This document shows positions 9,340-18,640 of a stretch of 64,000 bases of DNA, in pieces. The position numbers were made by a program, and so were the translations under genes. Source of the DNA: Roseibium album (GTDB lineage Bacteria; Pseudomonadota; Alphaproteobacteria; Rhizobiales; Stappiaceae); contig NZ_CXWE01000001.1 in assembly GCF_001404515.1 (NCBI RefSeq), forward strand, positions 930,001 through 994,000, written 5' to 3'. The notes beneath the pieces were generated by a model. That model made no database searches. It was not told the DNA's origin and saw only the letters and a list, made by a program, of their open reading frames with translations. Numbering within the stretch: position 1 is the stretch's first letter; each line of letters opens with the position of its first letter.

Positions 9340-10112
9340 TCGAGATCGAGGATTTCAGCATCACCTTCGGGTCCGGCAAGAACCAGATTCGCGCGGTCAG
9401 GAATTTCAACCTGAGTGTTGCAGAAGGTGAAAGCTACGGTCTGGTGGGGGAGTCAGGTTCGGGCAAATCCACTGTTCTGCGCGCCATGGTCGGTATCAAT
9501 TCACATTGGGACGGCACGATCAGGGTTGCTGGCGAGGCGCTGACGCACAAAAGGTCCGTTGAATCGCGAAAACACATGCAGATGGTTTTTCAGGATCCCT
9601 ACGGTTCGCTGCATCCAAGACGCACGCTCGACGATACCTTGAGCGAACCACTGGTCATTCACGGACTAGACAACCGCGAAGAACGGATATTGAAAATCCT
9701 CAAGGAAGTCGGCCTTGGCCCTGAATTCCGCTTCCGATACCCGCACCAGCTATCGGGAGGCCAACGTCAGCGTGTGGCGATCGCCCGGGCACTGATCCTG
9801 GAACCGCGTGTCATCCTGCTCGATGAACCGACAAGCGCGCTGGATGTGTCCGTCCAGGCCGAGATACTCAATCTCCTGTCGGCGTTGCGCAAGGCTCATG
9901 GTCTGACCTACATCATGGTCAGCCACGACCTGGCGGTTGTCGGGCACCTTTGCAGCAGGATCGCTGTCATGAACCGGGGTGAGATCGTCGAGGAAATTAC
10001 CGAGGATCAGATGCGAACCGGCGAAGTGACACACGCCTATACCAAGCAGTTGTGGACCGCTTCGCAAGGTTACGACAGGGCTGCCCTTGAAACGTTCCAG
10101 GAGTTTGCCTGA
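9336..10112 (+). CDS. ABC importer ATP-binding protein, DppF/OppF type
   Basis: The 258-residue ATPase has Walker A GESGSGKS at 38-45, signature LSGGQRQR from 139 and Walker B VILLDE at 159-164. Its start overlaps the previous stop by four bases. It is slightly shorter than many DppF proteins and lacks most of the C-terminal oligopeptide extension. It is the last gene of the importer operon; 122 bases separate it from the next gene, which has its own strong ribosome-binding site. Confidence 0.95.
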   Translation: MIEIEDFSITFGSGKNQIRAVRNFNLSVAEGESYGLVGESGSGKSTVLRAMVGINSHWDGTIRVAGEALTHKRSVESRKHMQMVFQDPYGSLHPRRTLDDTLSEPLVIHGLDNREERILKILKEVGLGPEFRFRYPHQLSGGQRQRVAIARALILEPRVILLDEPTSALDVSVQAEILNLLSALRKAHGLTYIMVSHDLAVVGHLCSRIAVMNRGEIVEEITEDQMRTGEVTHAYTKQLWTASQGYDRAALETFQEFA

Positions 10113-10234
10113 AAACGAGCCTCTTGACGGCAGTTGCGGAGGCAGGTTCCTTCACAGCGATCACACCAAGCCGTGACTTGCATGCCATGTGTTCGTGCCT
10201 ACGTCTGACACGACAAAATGCTGGAGGGTGAATT

Positions 10235-11476
10235 ATGGCAAACCGACCGCTGAAACTCGAATTTGATGGTGCGCATGGTGCCAGGCTTGCGGCACGGCTG
10301 GATCTTCCTGCCGGTAAGATCCGCGCATTTGCCTTGTTTGCGCATTGTTTCACCTGTTCCAAGGACATTCCGGCTGCACGGCATATCGCAGGTGCGCTCA
10401 GCGCGGAAGGCATCGCCGTGCTGCGCTTTGATTTCACCGGCCTCGGCGGCAGCGGTGGGGACTTTTCCTCGACCGGCTTTTCCTCCAATGTCGAGGACCT
10501 GAAGCTGGCAGCCGACTTTCTGAGGCAGAACTACGAGGCACCCCGGCTTCTGATCGGACATTCGCTGGGAGGCGCAGCCATTCTTTCCGTGGCTGGCGAG
10601 ATCCCTGAAGCGCGTGCCGTCGTGACGATCGGAGCCCCGTCCGATGCCGATCATGTCGTTCACAACTTCAAGGGATCTGTTGACGAGATCCGCGCCAAGG
10701 GCGCGGGCGACGTTGATCTTGCCGGCCGTACCTTTACCATCCGCCGGGAGTTTCTGGAGGATCTGGAGGCCCAGACGGTCAAGGCAAAGGCAGCAAATCT
10801 CGGCAAGGCGCTGCTGGTCATGCACGCGCCGCTCGATGACACGGTCGGCATTGAAAATGCCACAAACATCTTCGTTGCTGCCAAGCACCCGAAAAGTTTC
10901 GTGTCGCTCGACAAGGCCGATCACCTTTTGACGCGCAGCGAAGACGCGGCCTATGCGGCAAGAGTGATCGCAGGTTGGGTCAGCAGGTATCTTGATGCGG
11001 AAACCGCGCCGACAGCTTCAGCTGCAAGAGACGGTGTCGACGTTGTGGAAACGGGGCAGGGCAAGTTCCAGTCCATGGTTGCGGTCGGAAATCACCGCAT
11101 GATCGCCGACGAACCTGCCGATTATGGCGGCTATGACAGCGGCCCGTCACCTTACGAGTATCTGTCCACGGCGCTTGGCGCCTGCACAGTCATGACGCTG
11201 CGCATGTATGCGGATCGAAAGGGATTGAAGGTCGACAGGATCGGCACGCGTGTTCTGCACAACAAGGTGCACGCCGCAGATTGCGAAGACTGTTCGGATG
11301 ACCAGAAGGGGCGCGGGGGCAAGATTGACCGCTTTGAGAGGCTGATCACGCTTGAAGGCGAGCTCGATGCGGCGACCCGCGAACGCATGCTCGAGATCGC
11401 GGACAAGTGCCCGGTTCACCGCACACTTGAGGCGGGCGCGGCGGTTATCACCCGTGAAGTTGAACCCGGGCAATAG
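10235..11476 (+). CDS. Fusion of alpha/beta-hydrolase and OsmC-type peroxidase-like domains
   Basis: A 413-residue two-domain protein. Residues 1-255 are an alpha/beta hydrolase with nucleophile serine 110 in GHSLGG, a likely acid at Asp201/202 and His230. Residues 275-413 are an OsmC/Ohr-like domain with the two expected cysteines, Cys317 (LGACTVM) and Cys392 (KCPVH). OsmC proteins reduce organic hydroperoxides through such a cysteine pair. This fusion is a recognised family; a combined esterase plus peroxidase role in lipid peroxide repair is plausible but inferred. The gene has its own GGAGGG ribosome-binding site. Confidence 0.93.
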   Translation: MANRPLKLEFDGAHGARLAARLDLPAGKIRAFALFAHCFTCSKDIPAARHIAGALSAEGIAVLRFDFTGLGGSGGDFSSTGFSSNVEDLKLAADFLRQNYEAPRLLIGHSLGGAAILSVAGEIPEARAVVTIGAPSDADHVVHNFKGSVDEIRAKGAGDVDLAGRTFTIRREFLEDLEAQTVKAKAANLGKALLVMHAPLDDTVGIENATNIFVAAKHPKSFVSLDKADHLLTRSEDAAYAARVIAGWVSRYLDAETAPTASAARDGVDVVETGQGKFQSMVAVGNHRMIADEPADYGGYDSGPSPYEYLSTALGACTVMTLRMYADRKGLKVDRIGTRVLHNKVHAADCEDCSDDQKGRGGKIDRFERLITLEGELDAATRERMLEIADKCPVHRTLEAGAAVITREVEPGQ

Positions 11477-11497
11477 TACCGAGGCGCGTGCGTCCGG

Positions 11498-12577
11498 TCA
11501 GGCAGCTTGTTCTTCAAGTGTGCTGAGGCGGATTTTCATGAAGGAAAGCAGACGGCGCGCGTCTTTTTCCGTCAGGTTCTGGTAATCACCGATCCAGTTC
11601 TGGACGGTCGTCTGGGGTTGTTTGTTGTTTGTGGCCCGAGCCCGGCTCAACGCTATGTATCCGTTGTGGTCTACGCCCATCGCCTTGCAAAGAACGGCAA
11701 TACCGGTCGCATCGTAGCGAACCATGACGTTTGTGACGTATTTCTGATCCAGTCCAGCCATTTCGGCAAGCATGAAGCTGATGTCGAAGAGATTGTTTGA
11801 CAACGCCATCTGGGTGATTGCCTTGCCGAGATCGCCTCGGCCTTCGCGGACGTCTTTCAGGATAACCTTTGCATTGATACGTGTAGCTTTCCGCTCCAGT
11901 TTCGAGCTTGCGACCACCTTGCTGGCTTCGTGGAAAAGCGACAGGACCAGCTGCTCGTTTTCTTCGCGCATCTTGCGGATTTTGGCTTGCTGCGCCTCGG
12001 GCATCTGTGAAATCAGCTTTTCATAGTCGGCCTCGGACACGTCCGAGCGCTCAACCATCGCGTCACGGATCTTTTCGTCGCGCTCGGCCAGCTTGACCAA
12101 AAGGCGTCCGCCCCAATCGGAAAGCTCGGCACCTGAGTTGGCTGCAACAGATTGTTTCACCGGGCTTTCGCCGCGTTCCAGCAGAACGTCGGTTACCTTG
12201 GCCTCCAGGTGATCGCGTTTTGAAATGGCAAGCAGGTGCCCTTGTCCCATGGTCTTTGCAAGACGCAGAATATCTTCTTCTTTCAACGCGTTCGAGGACG
12301 TCAGCATCGGCTGAGCAACATCGATTTCGTCGCTTGCAAGCTCGTAGGCAATTTTCTGGGAGGTCGTGTCTATCGGTGCAAGACGCTCTGACACTTCCTT
12401 CTTCTGCTCGGTTTCCATCGACGGGAGCATGCGTTCCAGAACAGCATTGAAGAGCGAAATCTCTTCTGTCTGATAGCTGTCGGCACCAGTTGCAAACAGG
12501 TCTGTGACATGTTCAACCAGCTTGCGGCGTTTTTCAGGTGAACTGTCCTGAGCTTGATTGAGAAGATCATTGATCAT
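11498..12577 (-). CDS. DUF2336 protein, first of a tandem pair
   Basis: A 359-residue, soluble, helix-rich protein of the alphaproteobacterial DUF2336 family, with no signal peptide or membrane span. It is clearly paralogous to the next gene upstream: both share the N-terminal pattern MxxxLxxxAxDSSxEKxxxLxEHVTxL and a C-terminal segment with LKYVxNxMVRxDATGIAxxC-like sequence ending ...DARRLLxxMKxxL. An ATG at 12592 would add five residues, but the ATG at 12577 aligns with the paralogue. Function is unknown; the internal helical repeats resemble HEAT-like scaffolds. Confidence 0.85.
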   Translation of the reverse strand: MINDLLNQAQDSSPEKRRKLVEHVTDLFATGADSYQTEEISLFNAVLERMLPSMETEQKKEVSERLAPIDTTSQKIAYELASDEIDVAQPMLTSSNALKEEDILRLAKTMGQGHLLAISKRDHLEAKVTDVLLERGESPVKQSVAANSGAELSDWGGRLLVKLAERDEKIRDAMVERSDVSEADYEKLISQMPEAQQAKIRKMREENEQLVLSLFHEASKVVASSKLERKATRINAKVILKDVREGRGDLGKAITQMALSNNLFDISFMLAEMAGLDQKYVTNVMVRYDATGIAVLCKAMGVDHNGYIALSRARATNNKQPQTTVQNWIGDYQNLTEKDARRLLSFMKIRLSTLEEQAA

Positions 12578-12739
12578 GTCGGATCCATCCATTCTTGTGG
12601 TGCCAACAATACCTCGGAGACAGTTTACAAGTGGATAAGGCGAAGTTGAAAAATGTGAAAATTAGCGATTTTGGGGCAATGAACAAGCGTTCCGCAGCAA
12701 TGTACTGTGAAGCGCTTCATAACATACTGCCGAAGTCGT

Positions 12740-13738
12740 CTAGGCAGCCTGATGAGTTTCTGCGGATCCCAACTTCATCTTCATGAGTGCGAGCAGGCGG
12801 CGCGCATCGTTGTCGTCCAGCATATGATAGTTGGTTAGCCATTTGCTCCCGGTGCTTTCCGGGAACTTCAGGTGCTTGCAGCGTTCCTTGCATACCGCCT
12901 GGAATTCCATCGCGCCGATGCCGCTTGCACGGCAGACCGTGGCGATGCCTGTCGCATCGAACCTCACCATCAGGTTGTGGACATATTTCATCTCAAGGCC
13001 GGAAAAGACCGACAGGAGCCCGGCAACGTCCAGAAGATTGTGTTCATGAGCCAGTTGGTAGACAGCCTTGTTCAGCGTCGTCTTGCCGAGCTTGATACCC
13101 ATGAGCCAGGCTTTCGGGCTGATCTTGGAGGCCCGCTTTTCCAGTTTCTGCCCCGAAGCGATTTCACCGTCTTCCCGGAACAGATCCTCGATCAGTTCCT
13201 CGTTTGACTTTCGAAGGTGCCGTATCCGCTCCCCCATTTGTTTCGGCATGTCCTTGACCAGCTCTTCAAAGACCGGCATCTGCATTTCGGCACCCAGGTT
13301 GGACGCCAGTGCGTGCCTGACATCCTTGCTGCCACGCTTGACCAGAAGCTTGGCCACGTCCTCACTGATATGATCGCGTTTGGCCATGGCCAGCAGGTGG
13401 CCCTGATCTTTCTTCTGTGCGATCGAACGCAAGGCGTCTTCTGAGAGGGACTTCGACCGCTCGAGGACGGCCTGAGCAACGGGCAGTTCGTCATTCGCCA
13501 TTGCTTCTGCGAGCTTGGAGGACGTTGATCCAACATCCGCCAGCCGTTCTGACATCTTCTTTCTTGCCTCGAGTTCCAGTGACCCGTAGACACCTTCAAG
13601 CATATTATTCAGAAGATTTATTGCTTCAGAGCTATCGTCTTTGGAACGTACGGTAAGTAAGCCGGTGACATGCTCTGCAAGCTCATGTTTCTTCTCTGAA
13701 GAACTGTCCTTGGCAAGTTGAATCAGTGAATCAGTCAT
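12740..13738 (-). CDS. DUF2336 protein, second of a tandem pair
   Basis: A 332-residue paralogue of the neighbouring downstream gene, lacking part of its middle region. The ATG at 13738 follows GGGA at a good distance, while the ATG at 13756 would add six residues without a ribosome-binding site; the shorter form aligns with the paralogue. A 162-base gap separates the two genes, so each may have its own promoter. The function of the DUF2336 family is not established; the duplication suggests partner or signal specialisation. Confidence 0.85.
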   Translation of the reverse strand: MTDSLIQLAKDSSSEKKHELAEHVTGLLTVRSKDDSSEAINLLNNMLEGVYGSLELEARKKMSERLADVGSTSSKLAEAMANDELPVAQAVLERSKSLSEDALRSIAQKKDQGHLLAMAKRDHISEDVAKLLVKRGSKDVRHALASNLGAEMQMPVFEELVKDMPKQMGERIRHLRKSNEELIEDLFREDGEIASGQKLEKRASKISPKAWLMGIKLGKTTLNKAVYQLAHEHNLLDVAGLLSVFSGLEMKYVHNLMVRFDATGIATVCRASGIGAMEFQAVCKERCKHLKFPESTGSKWLTNYHMLDDNDARRLLALMKMKLGSAETHQAA

Positions 13739-13867
13739 GTTGATATCCCGTGACATTGAGTATCATGGAATATTCTTTACATCCGGTGAAAGTCTGCGGT
13801 TGAATTTGTGAAATCGCAATCTGTGGGCGAAATTGACCTTTTGCCGATGATGCGCCATGGAGTGGAC

Positions 13868-14515
13868 ATGCACACTCTTCCAATCCTGTACTCTTTTCGA
13901 CGATGCCCTTTCGCAATACGTGCACGCCTGGCGATTGCGGCGAGTGGACAGTCGGTCGAGTTGCGCGAGATCGTGCTGCGCGACAAGGCTCCGGAGTTTC
14001 TTCAGACCTCTCCCTCTGCAACGGTGCCATGCCTGAAAACGGATGCGTTTGTACTTGATGAAAGTCTGGATATCATGCTGTGGGCGCTTGGGATCCACGA
14101 TCCGGAAAGCTGGTTGCGACCCGCTGAAGGCGACAGGGAGCAGTTGCTTGCACTGATCACCCGGTGCGATGGTCCATTCAAGATCCATCTTGATCGTTAC
14201 AAGTACCACACGCGCTATGAAGATGCGCAACGAGAACACGAACGCACGGCAGCGTCAGAGTTTCTCATTGACTTGAATGAGCGACTTTCAAATCGGGCCT
14301 GGTTGTTCGGCAACAGCGCGTCTCTCTCCGATTATGCAATCCTTCCCTTCGTCCGTCAGTTTGCCAATACGGACCGCGCCTGGTTCGATGGTGAAGAGTG
14401 GCTTGCCCTGAAAAAGTGGCTCGAGGCATTCGAGTGCTCAGAGAGATTTCAATCTGTCATGCCGAAGTGGCAGAGATGGACCGCTGACGACCGACCGATC
14501 CGTTTTCCAGCTTGA
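13868..14515 (+). CDS. Glutathione S-transferase-like protein with glutaredoxin-type N-terminus
   Basis: The 215-residue product begins with a thioredoxin-fold N-domain containing YSFRRCPFAIRARLA, where Cys13 and the following CPFAxRxR pattern resemble glutaredoxin-2 and omega-type GSTs. A helical GST C-domain follows, with YAILPFVRQFA near residue 160. The ATG at 13868 follows GGAG by five bases; an upstream in-frame ATG at 13808 has no such site. It probably handles glutathione-dependent thiol chemistry in the cytoplasm; the substrate is unknown. The gene is divergent from the DUF2336 pair. Confidence 0.85.
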   Translation: MHTLPILYSFRRCPFAIRARLAIAASGQSVELREIVLRDKAPEFLQTSPSATVPCLKTDAFVLDESLDIMLWALGIHDPESWLRPAEGDREQLLALITRCDGPFKIHLDRYKYHTRYEDAQREHERTAASEFLIDLNERLSNRAWLFGNSASLSDYAILPFVRQFANTDRAWFDGEEWLALKKWLEAFECSERFQSVMPKWQRWTADDRPIRFPA

Positions 14516-14791
14516 TGTTTGTGGAAAAGATGCGTGGGTTTGTCATTTCCACGGGAATGGAAAATGCAGGGGCAACAGAAAATTTCTCCGCAAATACATA
14601 AGCTTCCACGACACGCATCGAGGCTTTTGTCTGATGCGGGAGAGGTCGAATTCTCAAACTAACAAAAATGTAACTCCTCCGACAGGCAACGGTAAGGCGG
14701 GAATACCTACTTTCCTCACTGAGCCCGGAGCGTAGGTCCCCGTGCGCTCCATTTGTGGCCTCCAATTGTTATGTCGACAGAGGAAAAAAAT

Positions 14792-16324
14792 ATGCAAAAT
14801 CGTGGGTCAGTCTCTCCTTTGCGGTCCCGCCGCGCCAAATTGCTGGCAGGAGTTGTCGCACTCGGTACTGCCGGGCTTTTGACCGCTCAGACCGTCGTCC
14901 CAAGCCAGCTCGCGCAAGCAGAGCCTGTTCGTGTCGACGCGACTGCGCCAGCAGACTTTTCAGACGTTGTCCGCACCGTCAGCCCGGCTGTTGTAAGTGT
15001 TCAGGTGAAGCAGGAAGCCGAGCCGCGCATGATGAATTTCAACGGTGGCAACAGCACTGATGAATTCTTCAAGGGCCTGCCGAATGGCCACCCGTTTGAA
15101 CGGTTCTTCCGTGATTTCGGTGGCCGAGGCGGTGAAGAAGGCCAGAAGCAGCGCCGGTCGCCGCGGCAGTATGGTACATCCCAGGGGTCCGGTTTCTTTA
15201 TCTCCAAGGACGGTTATGTCGTTACCAATCACCATGTGATCGACGGTGGTACGGAATTCACCGTGATTGATCAGAAAGGTGACGAATACAACGCCAAGCT
15301 GATCGGAGCCGACAAGAGAACAGACCTTGCACTGCTCAAGATCGAGGGCGGCAAAGATTTCACGTATGTGGATTTTGCAGATGAAGCTCCTCAGGTCGGT
15401 GAATGGACTGTCGCGATCGGTAATCCGTTCGGACTGGGCGGTTCGGTAACCGCAGGGATCGTGTCCGCCCGTGGGCGTGACATCGGTGCGGGACCTTACG
15501 ACGACTTTATCCAGATCGATGCGCCGGTGAACCGCGGCAACTCAGGTGGCCCGGCCTTCAACATGAACGGTGAAGTGATCGGTGTGAATGCGGCGATCTT
15601 CTCGCCGTCCGGTGGCAATGTCGGTATTGCCTTCGCAATTCCGGCCTCGACCGCGCAAGATGTCATCATGGAGCTGAGGGATGACGGCACCGTTATCCGT
15701 GGCTGGCTTGGCGTTCAGATACAGAACGTCACCGATGACATCGCGGAAAGCCTTGGCCTTGAAGAGGCCCGCGGCGCCATCGTCGCGGAAGCGCAGGAAA
15801 ACAGCCCGGCTCAGAAGGCTGGCCTGCGCTCGGGCGACACCATTCTCTCGGTTGACGGCACCAAGGTGGACGGCCCGCGCGATCTCTCCAAGATCGTGGC
15901 GGCCTATGAACCGGACACCAAGGTCGACGTCACGATCTGGCGCGACGGCAAGGAACAGGATCTCTCTGTGACCCTGGGCCGTCTCCAGGAAAGGGAAAAG
16001 GTTGCCGAGGCAGCGGAACCACAGGTCGAGAAGACCGGGACCAGCCTTGACGATCTTGGCCTGGTCGTGACGACCAAGGCTGAAGCAGGTCTTGACGGTG
16101 AAGGCGTGGTTATCGCGGAAATCGATCCTGATGGACCGGCTGCCGACAAGCGTCTGTCGGCCGGTGATGTGATCCTCGAAGTGGCCGGCTTGAAGGTCAA
16201 CAATGCGGATGACGTACTGAAGGCGCTCGACAAGGCGGAAAGTGACGGCCGAAAGGCAGTTCTCTTCCGGATCGAGACCAACGACACAACCCGGTTTGTG
16301 GCTCTGCCCATGAACCTGGCCTGA
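14792..16324 (+). CDS. degP: DegP/HtrA-type (Do family) periplasmic serine protease
   Basis: The 510-residue precursor has a signal peptide with likely cleavage after AQA at residue 43. The trypsin-like domain holds His148 (TNHHV), Asp178 (RTDLALLK) and Ser251 (GNSGGP), and two PDZ domains follow at about 310-395 and 415-505. The protease degrades or refolds damaged envelope proteins. The chosen ATG lies eight bases after AGAGGA; an upstream in-frame extension to 14753 has no ribosome-binding site. A 276-base leader precedes it. The two-component pair downstream probably senses envelope state, as inferred from the conserved linkage. Confidence 0.96.
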   Translation: MQNRGSVSPLRSRRAKLLAGVVALGTAGLLTAQTVVPSQLAQAEPVRVDATAPADFSDVVRTVSPAVVSVQVKQEAEPRMMNFNGGNSTDEFFKGLPNGHPFERFFRDFGGRGGEEGQKQRRSPRQYGTSQGSGFFISKDGYVVTNHHVIDGGTEFTVIDQKGDEYNAKLIGADKRTDLALLKIEGGKDFTYVDFADEAPQVGEWTVAIGNPFGLGGSVTAGIVSARGRDIGAGPYDDFIQIDAPVNRGNSGGPAFNMNGEVIGVNAAIFSPSGGNVGIAFAIPASTAQDVIMELRDDGTVIRGWLGVQIQNVTDDIAESLGLEEARGAIVAEAQENSPAQKAGLRSGDTILSVDGTKVDGPRDLSKIVAAYEPDTKVDVTIWRDGKEQDLSVTLGRLQEREKVAEAAEPQVEKTGTSLDDLGLVVTTKAEAGLDGEGVVIAEIDPDGPAADKRLSAGDVILEVAGLKVNNADDVLKALDKAESDGRKAVLFRIETNDTTRFVALPMNLA

Positions 16325-16438
16325 TCAGGAACCGGTTCGACAAGAACCGGAGCCTGACCGGCGAGACCGGCTTGCCCTCTGCCCCCAACCCCGACGGGCC
16401 GGTCTTCGCCATGGGTTTCGCCCGTAAACCCAGCCAGT

Positions 16439-16474
16439 CTGGCGGCGGCGCCTCACATCCATCGCCGCCGCCAG
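16439..16474 (+). terminator. Strong GC-rich hairpin between degP and the response regulator
   Basis: CTGGCGGCGGCG (16439-16450) pairs perfectly with CGCCGCCGCCAG (16463-16474) around a 12-base loop. It lies 115 bases after the degP stop and 38 bases before the regulator start. No U-tract follows, so it could be an attenuator or RNA-stabilising element rather than a full intrinsic terminator. An additional weaker inverted repeat (AACCGG/CCGGTT type) lies just after the degP stop. Confidence 0.6.
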
Positions 16475-16512
16475 CCATTTCAATTCAAAGCAACTCGAGG
16501 TAAAAGGATGTC

Positions 16513-17199
16513 ATGTTGCGAATTCTAGTTATCGAAGACGATCCGGAAGCGGCGAGCTATCTCGTCAAGGGATTGAGCGAACTCGGCCACACGGCCGATC
16601 ACGCTGCGGACGGCCAAAATGGCCTGCAAATGGCTCTGCTCAGCAGTTACGACATACTGATTGTCGACCGTATGCTGCCGAAGCTCGACGGCCTTTCGAT
16701 AGTTCAGGAATTGCGACGCGAAGGCAATCACACTCCTGTTCTCATTTTATCTGCTCTCGGCCAGGTCGACGATCGGGTGAAGGGATTGAAGGCAGGCGGT
16801 GACGATTATTTGCCCAAACCTTATGCCTTTACCGAGCTGCAGGCCCGCATCGAAGCGCTCGCGCGCAGGCCGAAATCGGCCAATCAGGTCGAAACCACCT
16901 ATTCCGTCGGCGATCTGACCCTTGATCGCATGGCTCACTCCTGCCGTCGCGGAGAAACCGAGATTCCGCTGCAGCCAAGGGAATTCCGGCTCCTGGAATA
17001 CCTCATGCAGCACGCGGGGCAGGTGGTGACACGCACAATGCTGCTGGAAAACGTTTGGGAATATCATTTCGATCCACAGACCAACGTGATTGACGTCCAT
17101 ATTTCGCGGCTGCGCGGCAAGATAGACAAGGGCTTCGAGACACCTTTGCTTCATACCATCCGGGGTGCCGGGTACACGATCCGTGACGCGGCTCACTAG
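16513..17199 (+). CDS. OmpR-family response regulator
   Basis: A 228-residue protein. Residues 1-120 form a receiver domain with acidic pocket ED9/D10 and phospho-acceptor Asp52 in ILIVDRMLPKLDG, and a conserved lysine in DDYLPKPYAF. Residues 130-225 form a winged-helix DNA-binding domain (LQPREFRLLEYLMQ...VWEYHFDPQTNVIDVHISRLRGKID). It overlaps the sensor kinase gene that follows, so the two are coexpressed. In rhizobia this pair lies between degP and glnE; its regulon here is not known. Confidence 0.95.
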   Translation: MLRILVIEDDPEAASYLVKGLSELGHTADHAADGQNGLQMALLSSYDILIVDRMLPKLDGLSIVQELRREGNHTPVLILSALGQVDDRVKGLKAGGDDYLPKPYAFTELQARIEALARRPKSANQVETTYSVGDLTLDRMAHSCRRGETEIPLQPREFRLLEYLMQHAGQVVTRTMLLENVWEYHFDPQTNVIDVHISRLRGKIDKGFETPLLHTIRGAGYTIRDAAH

Positions 17200-18640
17200 A
17201 TTTGTCCGAACGACAGCGTTCAAGCTGTCGTTGCTGTATGTCGCCGTCTTCACGGTCATGTCTGGCGTGCTTCTGGTTTATGTTTCCGAAAGCACCGAAG
17301 ATCTCATGTCCGAACAGGTCGTTCAGTCTGTCGATGCAGAACTCAAGGGCCTGTCGGACGTATATGTTCGCGGTGGAATTCGGGATCTCGTCGAAACCAT
17401 CGACGACAGGACAAGGCATCCCGATGCCAGTCTTTATCTTCTGATGGACTTCTCCGGAAATGCCCTGGTCGGCAATATTTCCCGCCTTCCGACAATCGTT
17501 CTTGAGGAAGCCGACGGCGGTCTGCGACGTGTACGCTATACGCGCCTGGGAGAGGGAACCCAGGAAATCGAGCGACAGGCGATGGTCCGGACGTTCGAGC
17601 TGCGTGGCGGCTTCCGCCTTCTTGTAGGCAGAGACCTTGGTGACCAGCTGAGATTTTCCAATCTTCTGGCAAACGCGCTGCGGCTATGGCTTGTCGTCGT
17701 CGTCGTCATGGCAGTCATCACCTGGCTTTTTGTCAGCCGAAGGGTCATGAAGCGTATTGACGACATATCTGCTTCCAGTCGGATGATCATGAATGGCGAC
17801 CTGACAGAGCGCTTGTCGCTTGCCGGCACAAATGACGAGTTTGACCGCCTCGCCGTAAACCTGAACGACATGCTCGACCGCATCGAAGTTCTGATGCAGT
17901 CGATGAAGGATGTGACAGACAATATTGCCCATGACCTCAAGACACCGCTGACACGGCTTCAGACCCGGATAGAAACGGCGCTGCGGGAAGCCAGTAGTGA
18001 AGAAGGCTATCGCGGCGCGCTGGAAAGCACGTTGAACGAGACCGATCATCTCCTTCGGATCTTCAACGCGTTGCTGAGGATCGCTCGTGTGGAGTCCATG
18101 GCGCCCGGTTCGGTTATGGAACCGACAGATCTGAAGCGTCTCGTTGCCGAGATTGCCGAATTGTACGACCCTTTGGTCGAGGATGAGGGAGGCAGGCTGG
18201 AAACCCACATTCCTGAAGGCCTGACTGCCGTCTGCAACCGGGATCTCATTAGCCAGGTTCTCGTCAATCTTATTGAAAATGCCTTGAAATACGGCCGTCC
18301 GGACAACGGGGAAATTGTGATCCGGCTGTCTGCAAAGGAAAAGGATGGCCGCGTCGACCTGACAGTCGCCGACAACGGCCCCGGAATTCCCGACAAGGAC
18401 CTCGATCGGGTCATGGATCGCTTTGTCCGGCTGGAAGAAAGCAGGTCGGAACCTGGAACGGGCTTGGGATTGAGCCTTGTCAAAGCCGTTGCCCGCTTGC
18501 ATGGGGGAGACTTGCGCTTCAAAAATGAGGACGTGGGCCTTTCAGCCCGAATAGATCTGGCGCCGGTCGCGCCGGAAAACAGCAGGAGCGGGCATGGCGA
18601 AGGACAATCCGGACAGGCAGGGCAGCCGGCAGGAAATTGA
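17183..18640 (+). CDS. Membrane sensor histidine kinase, partner of the preceding regulator
   Basis: A 485-residue kinase with TM1 at about 14-34, a periplasmic domain of about 130 residues, TM2 at 166-184, a HAMP linker, a HisKA domain with His250 in NIAHDLKTPLTRL, and a HATPase domain with N, G1 (DNGPGIP) and G2 (GTGLGL) boxes. Starts at GTG 17165 and GTG 17183 both overlap the regulator gene; the second gives the more typical short N-terminus. The C-terminal tail is rich in Gly/Ser/Gln. The stop lies 47 bases inside glnE, indicating tight coupling. Confidence 0.93.
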   Translation: MTRLTRFVRTTAFKLSLLYVAVFTVMSGVLLVYVSESTEDLMSEQVVQSVDAELKGLSDVYVRGGIRDLVETIDDRTRHPDASLYLLMDFSGNALVGNISRLPTIVLEEADGGLRRVRYTRLGEGTQEIERQAMVRTFELRGGFRLLVGRDLGDQLRFSNLLANALRLWLVVVVVMAVITWLFVSRRVMKRIDDISASSRMIMNGDLTERLSLAGTNDEFDRLAVNLNDMLDRIEVLMQSMKDVTDNIAHDLKTPLTRLQTRIETALREASSEEGYRGALESTLNETDHLLRIFNALLRIARVESMAPGSVMEPTDLKRLVAEIAELYDPLVEDEGGRLETHIPEGLTAVCNRDLISQVLVNLIENALKYGRPDNGEIVIRLSAKEKDGRVDLTVADNGPGIPDKDLDRVMDRFVRLEESRSEPGTGLGLSLVKAVARLHGGDLRFKNEDVGLSARIDLAPVAPENSRSGHGEGQSGQAGQPAGN

